A DNA stretch of 12,696 nt, taken from assembly GCA_014730055.1 (NCBI GenBank), contig WJIV01000119.1:1-12696 (forward strand). Direction: 5' to 3'. This document shows, one piece after another, positions 1 through 7,283 of this stretch. The position numbers were made by a program, and so were the translations under genes. The notes below the pieces were generated by a model. That model did not search any database, was not told the DNA's origin, and saw nothing but the letters and a program-made list of their open reading frames with translations. The stretch comes from Candidatus Bathyarchaeota archaeon (GTDB lineage: Archaea; Thermoproteota; Bathyarchaeia; TCS64). The first letter of the stretch is position 1. Each line of letters opens with the position of its first letter.

Positions 1-384
1 CCAGAGGACACAGTAATACTGACGCTTGCTTGTGGGAAATTCAGGTTCTTCGATAAGGAACTCGGTGATATTGGAGGCATTCCAAGACTATTGGATGTAG
101 GTCAATGCAATGACGCTTATAGCGCCGTAAAGATTGCTTTGGCTCTATCGGAAGCATTCGATGTTGAGGTAAATGACCTTCCCCTTAGTATGATAATAAG
201 CTGGTACGAGCAGAAGGCAGTAGCTATACTGTTGACGTTACTATACATAGGTATAGAAAATATGAGATTAGGACCAAGTCTACCCGCTTTCATCACTCCA
301 GGTATATTGAATGTCCTTGTGGAAAAGTTCAACATACAACCTATCACAACCCCAGAGGAGGATCTCAAGGATATCTTGGGGTAA
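1..384 (+). CDS. hcp: Hydroxylamine reductase / hybrid cluster protein, C-terminal part (5' end outside window)
   Basis: The reading frame is open from base 1 to a TAA at 382-384 and gives the last 127 residues of an Hcp, whose usual length is about 430-550 residues. Two of the cysteines that bind the hybrid Fe-S-O cluster are visible: Cys11 of the fragment in [10 protein letters not shown] and Cys36 in [11 protein letters not shown]. Glu70 and Lys72 lie in SWYEQKA. Their spacing matches Cys434, Cys459, Glu494 and Lys496 of the Desulfovibrio protein to within one residue. The family is cytoplasmic in anaerobes, reduces hydroxylamine in vitro, and is linked to nitric oxide detoxification and protein S-nitrosylation. 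The N-terminal [4Fe-4S] region that would separate the classes lies upstream of the window. The downstream cupin starts 21 bp after the stop and is probably co-transcribed. Confidence 0.95.
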   Translation, partial: PEDTVILTLACGKFRFFDKELGDIGGIPRLLDVGQCNDAYSAVKIALALSEAFDVEVNDLPLSMIISWYEQKAVAILLTLLYIGIENMRLGPSLPAFITPGILNVLVEKFNIQPITTPEEDLKDILG

Positions 385-405
385 TCTTCATGGAGGTGTA
401 ATCTT

Positions 406-744
406 ATGGAGATAACAATAGTTAATAACACTGACCCAGGGCCAAATCCCCACGATGTCGACGCTAGGAAGATATATGATCATGAAAATGCCCTGATTGT
501 TCATCTTAAGCTTGAACCAGGGGAGAGCCTGAGGAGACATATAACCCCGGTTGATGTCGCTTTTTATGTTCTAGAGGGCAAGGGTATAATAGAGATAGGG
601 GATGAAAAGAAAGAAGTCATATCTGACTCAATTATTCACAGCCCCGCTAAAATCGTACACTGCTGGTACAACGAATCGGATAAGCCTCTTAGACTTTTAG
701 TAATAAAAACGCCTAAGCCTAAAGATAGGACAGTTCTTCTCTAA
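406..744 (+). CDS. Small single-domain cupin protein
   Basis: This 112-residue protein starts at an ATG preceded by a strong Shine-Dalgarno, GGAGGTG at 392-398, which decides the start. It is a lone cupin beta-barrel. Motif 1 is about residues 39-58 (GESLRRHITP to VLEG) and motif 2 about residues 74-89, with Pro80, His85 and Asn89. The usual HxH-E-H metal triad is incomplete: His45 and His85 remain, but the second His of motif 1 is Thr47 and the Glu position is hydrophobic or displaced. It may therefore bind metal weakly, use other ligands, or act as a ligand sensor. Its position 21 bp behind hcp suggests one transcript and a role tied to nitrosative or redox stress, but that is inferred from context only. 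Substrate and reaction are not recognisable. Confidence 0.85.
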   Translation: MEITIVNNTDPGPNPHDVDARKIYDHENALIVHLKLEPGESLRRHITPVDVAFYVLEGKGIIEIGDEKKEVISDSIIHSPAKIVHCWYNESDKPLRLLVIKTPKPKDRTVLL

Positions 745-782
745 CTTTTTAATAAGTTACTCTAATCTTTTTATAAAAAAGG
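745..782. terminator. T-rich bidirectional terminator between convergent genes
   Basis: The 38 bp between the cupin stop and the AOR stop contain T-runs on the plus strand (CTTTTT at about 745-750 and at about 768-773). They also contain A-runs that read as T-runs on the minus strand (TTTTTTA). The stretch CTTTTTATAAAAAAG is nearly palindromic. Poly-U is the usual archaeal intrinsic termination signal, so this gap probably ends both transcripts. Confidence 0.5.
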
Positions 783-2651
783 TTAGATGCGGTATTTTTC
801 CATAACTGGGTCAAGATCAGAGAGGTCTAATCGATCAAGTGTTTCTTTCTTAGGTACACCTCTCTCATCCCAGCCAAGGGTTTCAAAGTAGGCTTGTCTC
901 CGTAATTCTACCCTATCCTTGTCTGTTGTTTTTCCCTTATATGGGCCGCTTGGGAGAGGCTCGTAGAACCTATCAGGATTTTCATCATCAACCAGAGGCT
1001 CCCATGTGACATCTGGACCACCCATGAGTAGGAGCGCTTTCTGAAGAGTTATTATCCTTGGGCCGTTAATCCGCCTCCAGGATTCAATTGTCATGGGGAA
1101 TCCTGTTACTGCTTTAGCGAAGTCGAATTGTAGCTCTTGACTTGGTCCTCTGCTCGTGAAGGTACAGTATACAGCGCAGTCGAAGAAGAGAGCGCCACTC
1201 ATATCATTGTATCCGTCTACAGCCACGCTAGTGTGATCTCCCCCTTGGACGCTTACTGCATAACTTATATCATGGGTATAGTCCGCATCGCTCCGCGTAC
1301 CATGGGCTCCTACCTCTATTCCCTTAACATGAACAGCGTGCTTGAGTAGCTCCTCTGGCCTGAGCCCTTTCACCTCGGCTATCTTAAAGGCTGCCCTGTA
1401 TGTTCCCTCTGCAAGAACGTCTCCTATACCCTCTCTGTAAGCCATCATATGGGCTATCTTATCGAAAGCCTCGGTGTCACCCCATTCTAGCGGAAACCCA
1501 ATGTCTTCCTCAGTCAGTATCCCTCTTTGATATAGCTCCGCGGCGAACCCCATGGTGTTAGGGCCATTAATACCGCTATGTCCAAGCTTGTCCATCAAGG
1601 TAGAAATGTGCACATTGTCTCCAGCATCGAATATTCCAAGGTTGGTACCACAGTAAGCCTGTAGTTCATAGTCAGGGACATCTGTAATATCTCCTTTCCA
1701 TTTTCCTGCCTTTATGCAACTTACTTTCATGCAGTTAGTTGTGCAGTTGAAGTCAGCCCACTTTGTCTTAACCCAATATCTGTCCATATAGCGGTTAACA
1801 CCCATGGATTTCTCATCGTGCCATTCCTCCTGCCAGTTCTTTACCGGCTCGCTGCTGGTACCTTTACCAGCACCATAACCAAGGAAACCCGTACCCCAAC
1901 GCCTGAACATCGATACAGCAATTAAATCCTCATGAGCCTTTCTCCAAAGTAGCTTGACCGTTTCAGGGGCATCTACCTTAGGGAACATTCCTCTGCTTTT
2001 TGCAGCCACAGCCTTCAGGTTCTTGCTCCCCATCAGGCTACCATAACCACCATATCCGGCTGCATGGCATATTTTTGCCATAACCGCGGCGTTCCTGACC
2101 ATGTTTTCTCCTGCTGGGCCAATGTACATGGTGCCTGGCTCCTTCCAGAGGCCAACCCTTGGCTTCCTTTGCTTTAACTCATCTCTTACTTCCTTGTTTA
2201 ACTTGATTATGGTCTCCTCCCCGTCCAGGCCCCAAAGGTGGGATGCGTCCCTTAGCTCCGCTCCTTCATCTGTTACGAGGAGGTAAACTGGTTTCTCAGC
2301 TTTTCCGGTAAATATGATCCCATCGTAACCGGCTCCTCTAAGTTCAACTGGGAACTCGGTAGCCGCCGTGGATCCTACAACGCCGTTACTTACTGGGCTC
2401 TTACCACTTACACATATCCTTGCACCGGGATATATTCCGGTCATGGGTCCGGTGGCAAAAATTAGTGGATTCTCAGGTGCAAAAGCGTCTAACCTAGGCC
2501 AGTCCTCACCAATTCTATCCCAAAGAATCTTCGTGGCAATTCCTCTACCCCCAAAGTATTGTTCAAGTGTCTTTTCTGGGAATTCTATATCCTTTATTTT
2601 TTCATTGCTTAAGTCTATGTCTAGCCATTTTCCCGCGTATCCACCAGGCAT
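783..2651 (-). CDS. Tungsten-dependent aldehyde ferredoxin oxidoreductase family protein, divergent AorB/BamB-like catalytic subunit
   Basis: This 622-residue protein has the whole AOR fold: the N-terminal pterin domain (GGRGIAT at 34-40, ENPLIFATGPMTG at 60-72, ASHLWG at 136-141, GSKNLKAVAAK at 208-218), then the alpha-helical domains and the C-terminal signature ending FETLGWDERGVP. Family members use a bis-tungstopterin and one [4Fe-4S] cluster to oxidise aldehydes or reduce acids; the related BamB reduces benzoyl-CoA. By alignment from memory to Pyrococcus AOR, Glu329, His473, Asp354, Asp491 and Cys496 occupy the Glu313, His448, Asp338, Asp489 and Cys494 positions. The cluster cysteines are Cys303, Cys307 and Cys312, spaced CX3CX4C instead of CX2CX3C. 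The GLD pterin motif reads GHS at 357-359, and the EXXH iron motif of Pyrococcus AOR is absent. The start codon overlaps the stop of the upstream polyferredoxin by one base (TAATG), with SD AGGAGGT at 2661-2667. The substrate cannot be predicted. Confidence 0.93.
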   Translation of the reverse strand: MPGGYAGKWLDIDLSNEKIKDIEFPEKTLEQYFGGRGIATKILWDRIGEDWPRLDAFAPENPLIFATGPMTGIYPGARICVSGKSPVSNGVVGSTAATEFPVELRGAGYDGIIFTGKAEKPVYLLVTDEGAELRDASHLWGLDGEETIIKLNKEVRDELKQRKPRVGLWKEPGTMYIGPAGENMVRNAAVMAKICHAAGYGGYGSLMGSKNLKAVAAKSRGMFPKVDAPETVKLLWRKAHEDLIAVSMFRRWGTGFLGYGAGKGTSSEPVKNWQEEWHDEKSMGVNRYMDRYWVKTKWADFNCTTNCMKVSCIKAGKWKGDITDVPDYELQAYCGTNLGIFDAGDNVHISTLMDKLGHSGINGPNTMGFAAELYQRGILTEEDIGFPLEWGDTEAFDKIAHMMAYREGIGDVLAEGTYRAAFKIAEVKGLRPEELLKHAVHVKGIEVGAHGTRSDADYTHDISYAVSVQGGDHTSVAVDGYNDMSGALFFDCAVYCTFTSRGPSQELQFDFAKAVTGFPMTIESWRRINGPRIITLQKALLLMGGPDVTWEPLVDDENPDRFYEPLPSGPYKGKTTDKDRVELRRQAYFETLGWDERGVPKKETLDRLDLSDLDPVMEKYRI

Positions 2652-3175
2652 TACTCTATAACCTCCTCTCCTTTCTCACCGAACATCTTTACAGCGAGAT
2701 CTTTGGCGGTCTCTACTGGGTCTCTGCTATGTAGCTTCCTGTGAATATTTGGCCCTTCATGAACAATAGTTAAACAGTTATAACCAGCCTCAGTACAAAC
2801 CTCAACACATTTGGGCTCCCCACCACAGAGATCACATATGGTGGCTTTGTTGTCTCCCGGGTGCAGGTAGGGTACGTCGCCTGGGCAGGCTGTTATGCAC
2901 TGCCCACAGCTGATGCACTTTTCTCTGTCAGTTATTACTGCGTCAGTCTCCGGGTCCACACTAAGGGCGTCCACTGGGCATGTTTCTACACATGGGTAGT
3001 CTTGGCACTGGGCGCATAGATGTGGTACTTCTACTCCTGGGAAGGGCATGAATACCCTCACTCTTGAGGCCTCGGGCCACATCCATCCCTCGTGGTACAT
3101 GCTGCATGCTAACTCGCAGCGCCTACATCCTGAGCAGGACGAAAAATCACGTGCAATCCATATCGGTTTTGACAT
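2651..3175 (-). CDS. Polyferredoxin electron-transfer subunit with four [4Fe-4S] motifs (AorA/BamC-like)
   Basis: The 174-residue protein carries sixteen cysteines in four groups of four: CX2CX2CX3C, CX2CX4CX3C, CX2CX2CX3C and CX2CX5CX3C, plus one extra Cys near the C-terminus. This is the layout of the small electron-transfer subunits of AOR (AorA), class II benzoyl-CoA reductase (BamC) and DmsB/HycB-type proteins. There is no signal peptide or membrane segment, so it should be cytoplasmic. It is translationally coupled to the AOR catalytic gene by a one-base stop/start overlap, so it almost certainly forms a complex with it and carries electrons to or from the tungsten subunit. I chose the ATG at 3175 because GGTGA (3185-3181) lies 5 nt upstream of it; TTG or GTG starts at 3187 and 3184 are possible and would add three or four residues. 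No FAD-binding AorC-type subunit follows. Confidence 0.92.
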   Translation of the reverse strand: MSKPIWIARDFSSCSGCRRCELACSMYHEGWMWPEASRVRVFMPFPGVEVPHLCAQCQDYPCVETCPVDALSVDPETDAVITDREKCISCGQCITACPGDVPYLHPGDNKATICDLCGGEPKCVEVCTEAGYNCLTIVHEGPNIHRKLHSRDPVETAKDLAVKMFGEKGEEVIE

Positions 3176-3231
3176 CAGGTTCACCAAAATATCAGCTACG
3201 TAATGCTAGGGTGAGTAATAAAATTTGAGAA
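3176..3231 (-). promoter_or_regulatory. Probable promoter of the polyferredoxin-AOR operon
   Basis: Between the MscS stop and the polyferredoxin start, the minus strand reads CAAATTTTATTAC (3227-3215), an AT-rich TATA-like box. A start of transcription about 25 nt downstream, near 3196, leaves a short leader of about 20 nt that contains the GGTGA ribosome-binding site. Assigned by position and composition only. Confidence 0.4.
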
Positions 3232-4017
3232 TCATGACGCAGCTTTGACCTTGTCATAGTGCTTTAGAATTTGTTTGATTAGGTCTGGCTGTTGAACATA
3301 AAGTTCTCTTGCCTGTCCCTTAGGTATAAATAACCTTATCAAATATTTTTTCTCAAGCCTATCTGCCCCATCTAAGTAAAACTCAGGTGTCCTCAATTCA
3401 TCATATCCACAGCACTCCCTGAATTCTTCTATTCCTGGGCCAATTATCTGAGTGCTTATCTGCTCCTCTGATAGTTCGTGTCCGAAGCTGATGGTAAATG
3501 TGTATTTGATATATCCTTCATGAGTCAGATTCAATATCCTGCTGTTCAGAACCTGGGTGTTTGGAACTCTGAGAATGTTAAAAGTGGGCGTATAGAGAAT
3601 TGTGTAATTAATACTGATCTCCTCCACCTGTCCTTCAAGGTCACCTATCTTTACATAGTCTTTCACTTTGAAAGGTTGAGATATAAGCACATAGAACCCT
3701 GCTACTATATTATTGATAGTCTGGCTTGAACCGAAACCTAATGCAGCGCCTATTAATGCGCTACCTCCAACAAAGATGTTTGTCGGTAGTTCCCATATTC
3801 CAAATATTATGGTTGTAGTTGCTACTATTGCTATGACCCTTAGAAGTAGACGTAAGGCGTTTCTGACATGTGGCTCTAGGTTTAATTTTGAGCCTCTTTT
3901 TTGGATGAGATTGCTAAGTATCTTGTAAATCGTTGAAACCGTCACAAGGGTGACTATTGACCATATTACATTCCAGGTATTGTCTTCGATAAATTCTAAT
4001 AAAGTAATCCAGAGCAA
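3232..4017 (-). CDS. MscS-family small-conductance mechanosensitive ion channel
   Basis: The 261-residue protein has three predicted membrane segments: about 15-36, 54-77 and the Gly/Ala-rich pore helix at 80-112, containing ALIGAALGFGSSQTINNIVAG. The pore helix is followed by the MscS beta domain (PFKVKDYVKIGDLEGQVEEI, then LRVPNTQVLN at about 149-158) and a C-terminal alpha/beta vestibule domain. This is the minimal MscS topology, close in size to E. coli MscS (286 residues). Such channels open under membrane tension and release solutes during hypo-osmotic shock. The start is a TTG: an in-frame TAG lies only three codons upstream and no ATG or GTG is available before the first membrane helix. 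It sits on the same strand as the genes on both sides but has its own AT-rich upstream gap, so it may be transcribed alone. Confidence 0.93.
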   Translation of the reverse strand: MLWITLLEFIEDNTWNVIWSIVTLVTVSTIYKILSNLIQKRGSKLNLEPHVRNALRLLLRVIAIVATTTIIFGIWELPTNIFVGGSALIGAALGFGSSQTINNIVAGFYVLISQPFKVKDYVKIGDLEGQVEEISINYTILYTPTFNILRVPNTQVLNSRILNLTHEGYIKYTFTISFGHELSEEQISTQIIGPGIEEFRECCGYDELRTPEFYLDGADRLEKKYLIRLFIPKGQARELYVQQPDLIKQILKHYDKVKAAS

Positions 4018-4073
4018 GATTGATCCCTATTGTTGTTCAGAATTTATCAGTTGCTAAATAAATTAATTCCTAA
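4018..4073 (-). promoter_or_regulatory. Possible MscS promoter
   Basis: The 56 bp between the GT2 stop and the MscS TTG start read, on the minus strand, as a run including AATTAATTTATTTAGC (about 4067-4048). It resembles an archaeal TATA box about 35-45 nt upstream of the start codon. No clear Shine-Dalgarno follows; GGGATC just before the TTG is the nearest candidate. Confidence 0.35.
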
Positions 4074-4970
4074 TTATCTTACTGTGTTCCTTCTGATCTG
4101 TACCATCATGTTGGCCAATAGTCCAAAAAAGAGGATCTGAATACCGGTAAATACCATTAGAACCGAGATAAGAAAGCTATAAGGACTTGGAAAACCGGTT
4201 AAACCAGTTTTAATCTTTTCATAAATTAGAAATATCATAATAATTAATCCAAAGAGCAGTACTGGTAAGCCAACGAGAAATGCCATATAGGAAAGCTCGA
4301 AGGTCATAAGGTCCCTTAACTTATACTGTACCTTTTTTATTATTGCCTGGCGACTTGTTCTATTGTCAGTAACTACTACTGGTATCTCGGTTATTCTAAA
4401 TCCTCTTCTCTGGGCTTCAAGAATCAACTCTGTCTCGAAAATCTGTGAGATCGAAGGTATCTTGTCTATCACCTCTGTGATTTTTTCCTTATTATATGCC
4501 TTGACACAAGTGGTGTCTGATATTTTGGTCCTGCATAACCTCTTGACCAGCCAGTGGAAATACCTGCTAAATATTCTCCTATGGATTCTCCTTCGATCTG
4601 AATCTGAGTTAAGATGCTTTGAGCCAATTACGATATCCCATTCATCAAGTAGAGTAATACTATCTTTAATGAAGTCAAAAGGAATTGATAGATCTATAGG
4701 AAAATAAATAACTTTTTGAAAAGAAGACTCTTTGATACCCCTCTTTAAGGCCTCACCAAGACAGGCTTCATCTATAATTAAAACACGTATACGCCCATAT
4801 TTGTGACTTATTTTAATAGCCATTGAAATTGTGCTATCAAGGCTCCCGTTCTCTATCAACAGAATCTCGTAATCAATAAAGAAAGGCTTTAGATAATTCA
4901 AGATTGCCTCGATATTTTGTTCCAGGATAGATGCCTCATTATGCAAGGGTATGATTAGACTCGCCTGTAT
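4074..4970 (-). CDS. GT2-family, polyprenyl-phosphate-type glycosyltransferase with two C-terminal membrane helices
   Basis: The protein has a GT-A glycosyltransferase domain of the dolichol/polyprenyl-phosphate sugar synthase type (DPM1/GtrB/ArnC-like). Visible motifs are the first strand SLIIPLHNE, ENGSLDST in place of the usual DDGSTD, a reduced DXD (PIDLSIP), SDTTCVKAYNKE, and FETELILEAQRRG followed by ITEIPV. About 60 C-terminal residues form two hydrophobic helices (YMAFLVGLPVLLFGLIIMIF and the segment around LMVFTGIQILFFGLLANM). It would transfer a sugar from a nucleotide donor to a lipid carrier on the cytoplasmic membrane face. The first standard start is TTG at 4946, but that would cut off the conserved first strand. 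The frame extends to ATA at 4970, seven nt after GGTGGTGAG (4985-4977), which I use as the most likely beginning (298 codons). A lost base is the alternative. It is divergent from the GT4/pyruvyl transferase pair and probably works with them. Confidence 0.85.
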   Translation of the reverse strand: MQASLIIPLHNEASILEQNIEAILNYLKPFFIDYEILLIENGSLDSTISMAIKISHKYGRIRVLIIDEACLGEALKRGIKESSFQKVIYFPIDLSIPFDFIKDSITLLDEWDIVIGSKHLNSDSDRRRIHRRIFSRYFHWLVKRLCRTKISDTTCVKAYNKEKITEVIDKIPSISQIFETELILEAQRRGFRITEIPVVVTDNRTSRQAIIKKVQYKLRDLMTFELSYMAFLVGLPVLLFGLIIMIFLIYEKIKTGLTGFPSPYSFLISVLMVFTGIQILFFGLLANMMVQIRRNTVR

Positions 4971-5049
4971 TCCTAACTCACCACCACAAACTTTTAATTT
5001 ATTATAAAATAACCAATTAGTATTTTAGGTTTACCAGGAATTGAAGATA
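4971..5049. promoter_or_regulatory. Divergent promoter between GT2 and GT4 genes
   Basis: The 79 bp gap holds one AT-rich core at about 4993-5013 (TTTTAATTTATTATAAAATA on the plus strand) that reads as a TATA-like box in both directions. It lies about 30-40 nt from each start region. On the minus side it is followed by GGTGGTGAG (4985-4977); on the plus side by AGGA (5037-5040). A shared core would couple expression of the two glycosyltransferases. Confidence 0.5.
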
Positions 5050-6165
5050 ATGAGGGTGTGTTACGTTTCACCAGAGGTATTCGGATGGGGGATTCATGGC
5101 GGGTTTGGCTACATCACTAGGACACTTAGCCGGGAGTTAGCAATTAGAGGATTTGATGTATCAGTCGTAACTCAAAGAAGGCGAGGGCAGAGAAATTTGG
5201 AAGAGCTAGATGGTGTTAAAATTATTGGATTTAACTCTTTTTCCAGAGTTACCTATCCACTAAACTCCATTTTGGCTAAATGTTTCAGTCAAGCCAGTTA
5301 TATAAAAGCACAGGCCGATATCTATCATAGTCAGGAAGTTAGTTATAATACACTAATTGCGCAGAGCGCATGTCCTAAGAAAAAGCATATCATAACATTT
5401 CAGGATCCATACGATGAAGAAGAGTGGAGGAGAATTGCTATTGTTGATCCAAGATATGAACTAAATTTGAAGAATAAGGTAAGGATACAAATCGAGAGAA
5501 GTATCCTGAAGAGAGCATGTAGTAAGGCAGATGGGCTTTTTACACAGGCATACTTTCTATCTGCTAGAGCTAAAAATCTGTTCAATCTTCAGAAAGATCC
5601 TGAGTTTTTACCAAACCCCGTCCCAATACCTAGGGAAACACAAGAGAAAGAAGATGAACCAACGGTGTGCTTTTTGGCAAGGTGGGATCCACAGAAACGC
5701 ATCGAAATATTCTTTGATCTCGCAATAAAGAATCCTGAGATAAATTTCATCGCTATGGGACATAGTCATTCATTCGAGGTTGACAAAATTTTAAGATTGA
5801 AATACGGTAAAATACCGAATCTTGTTCTTACAGGCTTTGTCTCTGAGAAGGAAAAATCCATTATTCTTGGTAAAAGCTGGGCACTTGTAAATACGAGCAT
5901 ACGTGAAGCTCTTCCTGTTAGCTTCTTGGAGGCCCTAGTACATAAAACACCTATTATCAGTGGTGAGAATCCCGATAATCTGACAAAAGATTATGGGTAC
6001 CATGTTACCTCTGATGATTATGATTATGCTCTAAGAAGAATGATTGTGGACCCTGATCGAACCCGGAAGGGAGAGAAAGGAAGTAAATTAGTCAAGGAGG
6101 TTTATGCTCTGGATAAGGTCATTGATAGACATGTTGATGTATACGAGAGAATATTGGGAGAATAA
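5050..6165 (+). CDS. GT4-family glycosyltransferase (GT-B fold)
   Basis: The 371-residue protein begins MRVCYVSPEVFGWGIHGGFG, the glycine-rich N-terminal acceptor loop of GT4 enzymes. It continues into a C-terminal Rossmann-like donor domain starting near CFLARWDPQKR (207-217). The GT4 catalytic/donor motif EX7E is present as Glu286 and Glu294 in EALPVSFLE, followed by the usual KTPIISGENPDN. There is no membrane segment, so it is a cytosolic or peripheral enzyme that adds a sugar with retention of configuration. I prefer ATG 5050, where the conserved first strand begins, with AGGA ten nt upstream; an in-frame TTG at 5041 would add three residues but leaves too little spacing from AGGA. The pyruvyl transferase starts two bases after this stop, so the two form an operon. 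Sugar donor and acceptor are unknown. Confidence 0.93.
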   Translation: MRVCYVSPEVFGWGIHGGFGYITRTLSRELAIRGFDVSVVTQRRRGQRNLEELDGVKIIGFNSFSRVTYPLNSILAKCFSQASYIKAQADIYHSQEVSYNTLIAQSACPKKKHIITFQDPYDEEEWRRIAIVDPRYELNLKNKVRIQIERSILKRACSKADGLFTQAYFLSARAKNLFNLQKDPEFLPNPVPIPRETQEKEDEPTVCFLARWDPQKRIEIFFDLAIKNPEINFIAMGHSHSFEVDKILRLKYGKIPNLVLTGFVSEKEKSIILGKSWALVNTSIREALPVSFLEALVHKTPIISGENPDNLTKDYGYHVTSDDYDYALRRMIVDPDRTRKGEKGSKLVKEVYALDKVIDRHVDVYERILGE

Positions 6166-6167
6166 AA

Positions 6168-7283
6168 TTGAAGGGTCTTGTTTTCGGTGGCTGGTATGGG
6201 TCTGGTAATCTTGGTGATGAAGCTATCCTATTCGGTGTTAATAGGATATTCAAAAAGGTTCTTCCAGATTGTAAATTAACTGTACTTTCCACTGACCCTG
6301 AGTACACTTGGCGAATATCCGGTTTGAATAGTGTTAAACTTAGAAGTCCTCGAGAATTACTGAGGATTAGAAAGGATTACTTTGAAGTATTTAGTGATGC
6401 TGATTTTGTAATTATAACTGGTGGAACACCCATTTATGATTACGATCACTTATCAAGAATCATACATTGGATAACGCCTGTATTAGGTGGGTCACAAATC
6501 TTCCTTTTTGGCATTGGCTCAAAGCATATTAGATCTTATAAAGGAAAATTCATAAATGGAAAAATGCTGAGCTTATCCACAAGAATCTCAGTAAGAGATG
6601 GACCCACCTACAGTAACCTTAAGAAACTAACGAGGAAAGTAATTAGATTAACTGGTGATAGCGCACTTTTTTACCCTCATAAAGCAAGTGTGAAAAGTGT
6701 TGATAAAATTCTCGTTTGCCCTAGATACCTAAACCCTAATAGTCGTGAGAGTTATCATGATCATCTCTCACCAGATGATATATTTACAATAAGAAAAAAG
6801 ATTGCGAAAACATGCGATTATCTTATTGAAAAGGAGTATAGTATTACCTTCATTCCCTTTCACACAATCCCTGAAGATAACGATTATTACGAGATAGCAA
6901 AAATTTTGGAGATTATGAAGAATAAGGATGTTGAAATTCAGAAACGACCCGAATCCCCAAGAGCGTTTTTGAGAGAGGCATCTAACTCAAAATTTGTAAT
7001 AGGATTGAGACTTCACAGCCTAATTCTCTCCTCTATAGCTACTGTACCCTATCTTAGTATCAATTATGACACCAAAATCGATGGGTTCATGTCCATGACT
7101 AGGATGGGAGATTTCTTAGAGCCAATTTTTAGTGAGAGTTATTCTTTAACAAGAAGAGTTGAGTATCTAATAAACAATCGTGATACCCTACAAATGAATC
7201 TGGGATACGTAATCAAATGCATTAAAGATCGCATTTTCGATGAAGCAAAAATCGTTGCTAACTTAATTAGACTAGGTCCTTGA
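6168..7283 (+). CDS. Polysaccharide pyruvyl transferase family protein (CsaB/WcaK-like)
   Basis: The 371-residue protein shows the hallmarks of the polysaccharide pyruvyl transferase family: GGWYGSGNLGDEAIL (7-21), a second strand with ITGGTPIYD (83-91), LSTRISVRD (136-144) and the donor-domain motif FVIGLRLHSLI (276-286) with its conserved His283. Family members transfer a pyruvate ketal from phosphoenolpyruvate to a sugar residue, giving an acidic glycan; S-layer anchoring polymers are one known use. The start is TTG at 6168, supported by GGGAG at 6156-6160 seven nt upstream, inside the end of the GT4 gene. Only two bases separate the two genes, so translation is probably coupled. Its 3' end overlaps the convergent FolC-like gene by 17 bp. 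The acceptor glycan is not identifiable. Confidence 0.92.
   Translation: MKGLVFGGWYGSGNLGDEAILFGVNRIFKKVLPDCKLTVLSTDPEYTWRISGLNSVKLRSPRELLRIRKDYFEVFSDADFVIITGGTPIYDYDHLSRIIHWITPVLGGSQIFLFGIGSKHIRSYKGKFINGKMLSLSTRISVRDGPTYSNLKKLTRKVIRLTGDSALFYPHKASVKSVDKILVCPRYLNPNSRESYHDHLSPDDIFTIRKKIAKTCDYLIEKEYSITFIPFHTIPEDNDYYEIAKILEIMKNKDVEIQKRPESPRAFLREASNSKFVIGLRLHSLILSSIATVPYLSINYDTKIDGFMSMTRMGDFLEPIFSESYSLTRRVEYLINNRDTLQMNLGYVIKCIKDRIFDEAKIVANLIRLGP

Noticed and set aside
91..384. TTG at 91 as the start of a short 97-residue gene
   Set aside because: The same frame is open back to base 1 and encodes continuous Hcp sequence, including a cluster cysteine before position 91. The gene simply begins outside the window.
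3176..3187. TTG 3187 or GTG 3184 as the polyferredoxin start
   Set aside because: GGTGA at 3185-3181 is well spaced for ATG 3175 and would overlap the alternative start codons. The change is at most four residues, so this is not certain.
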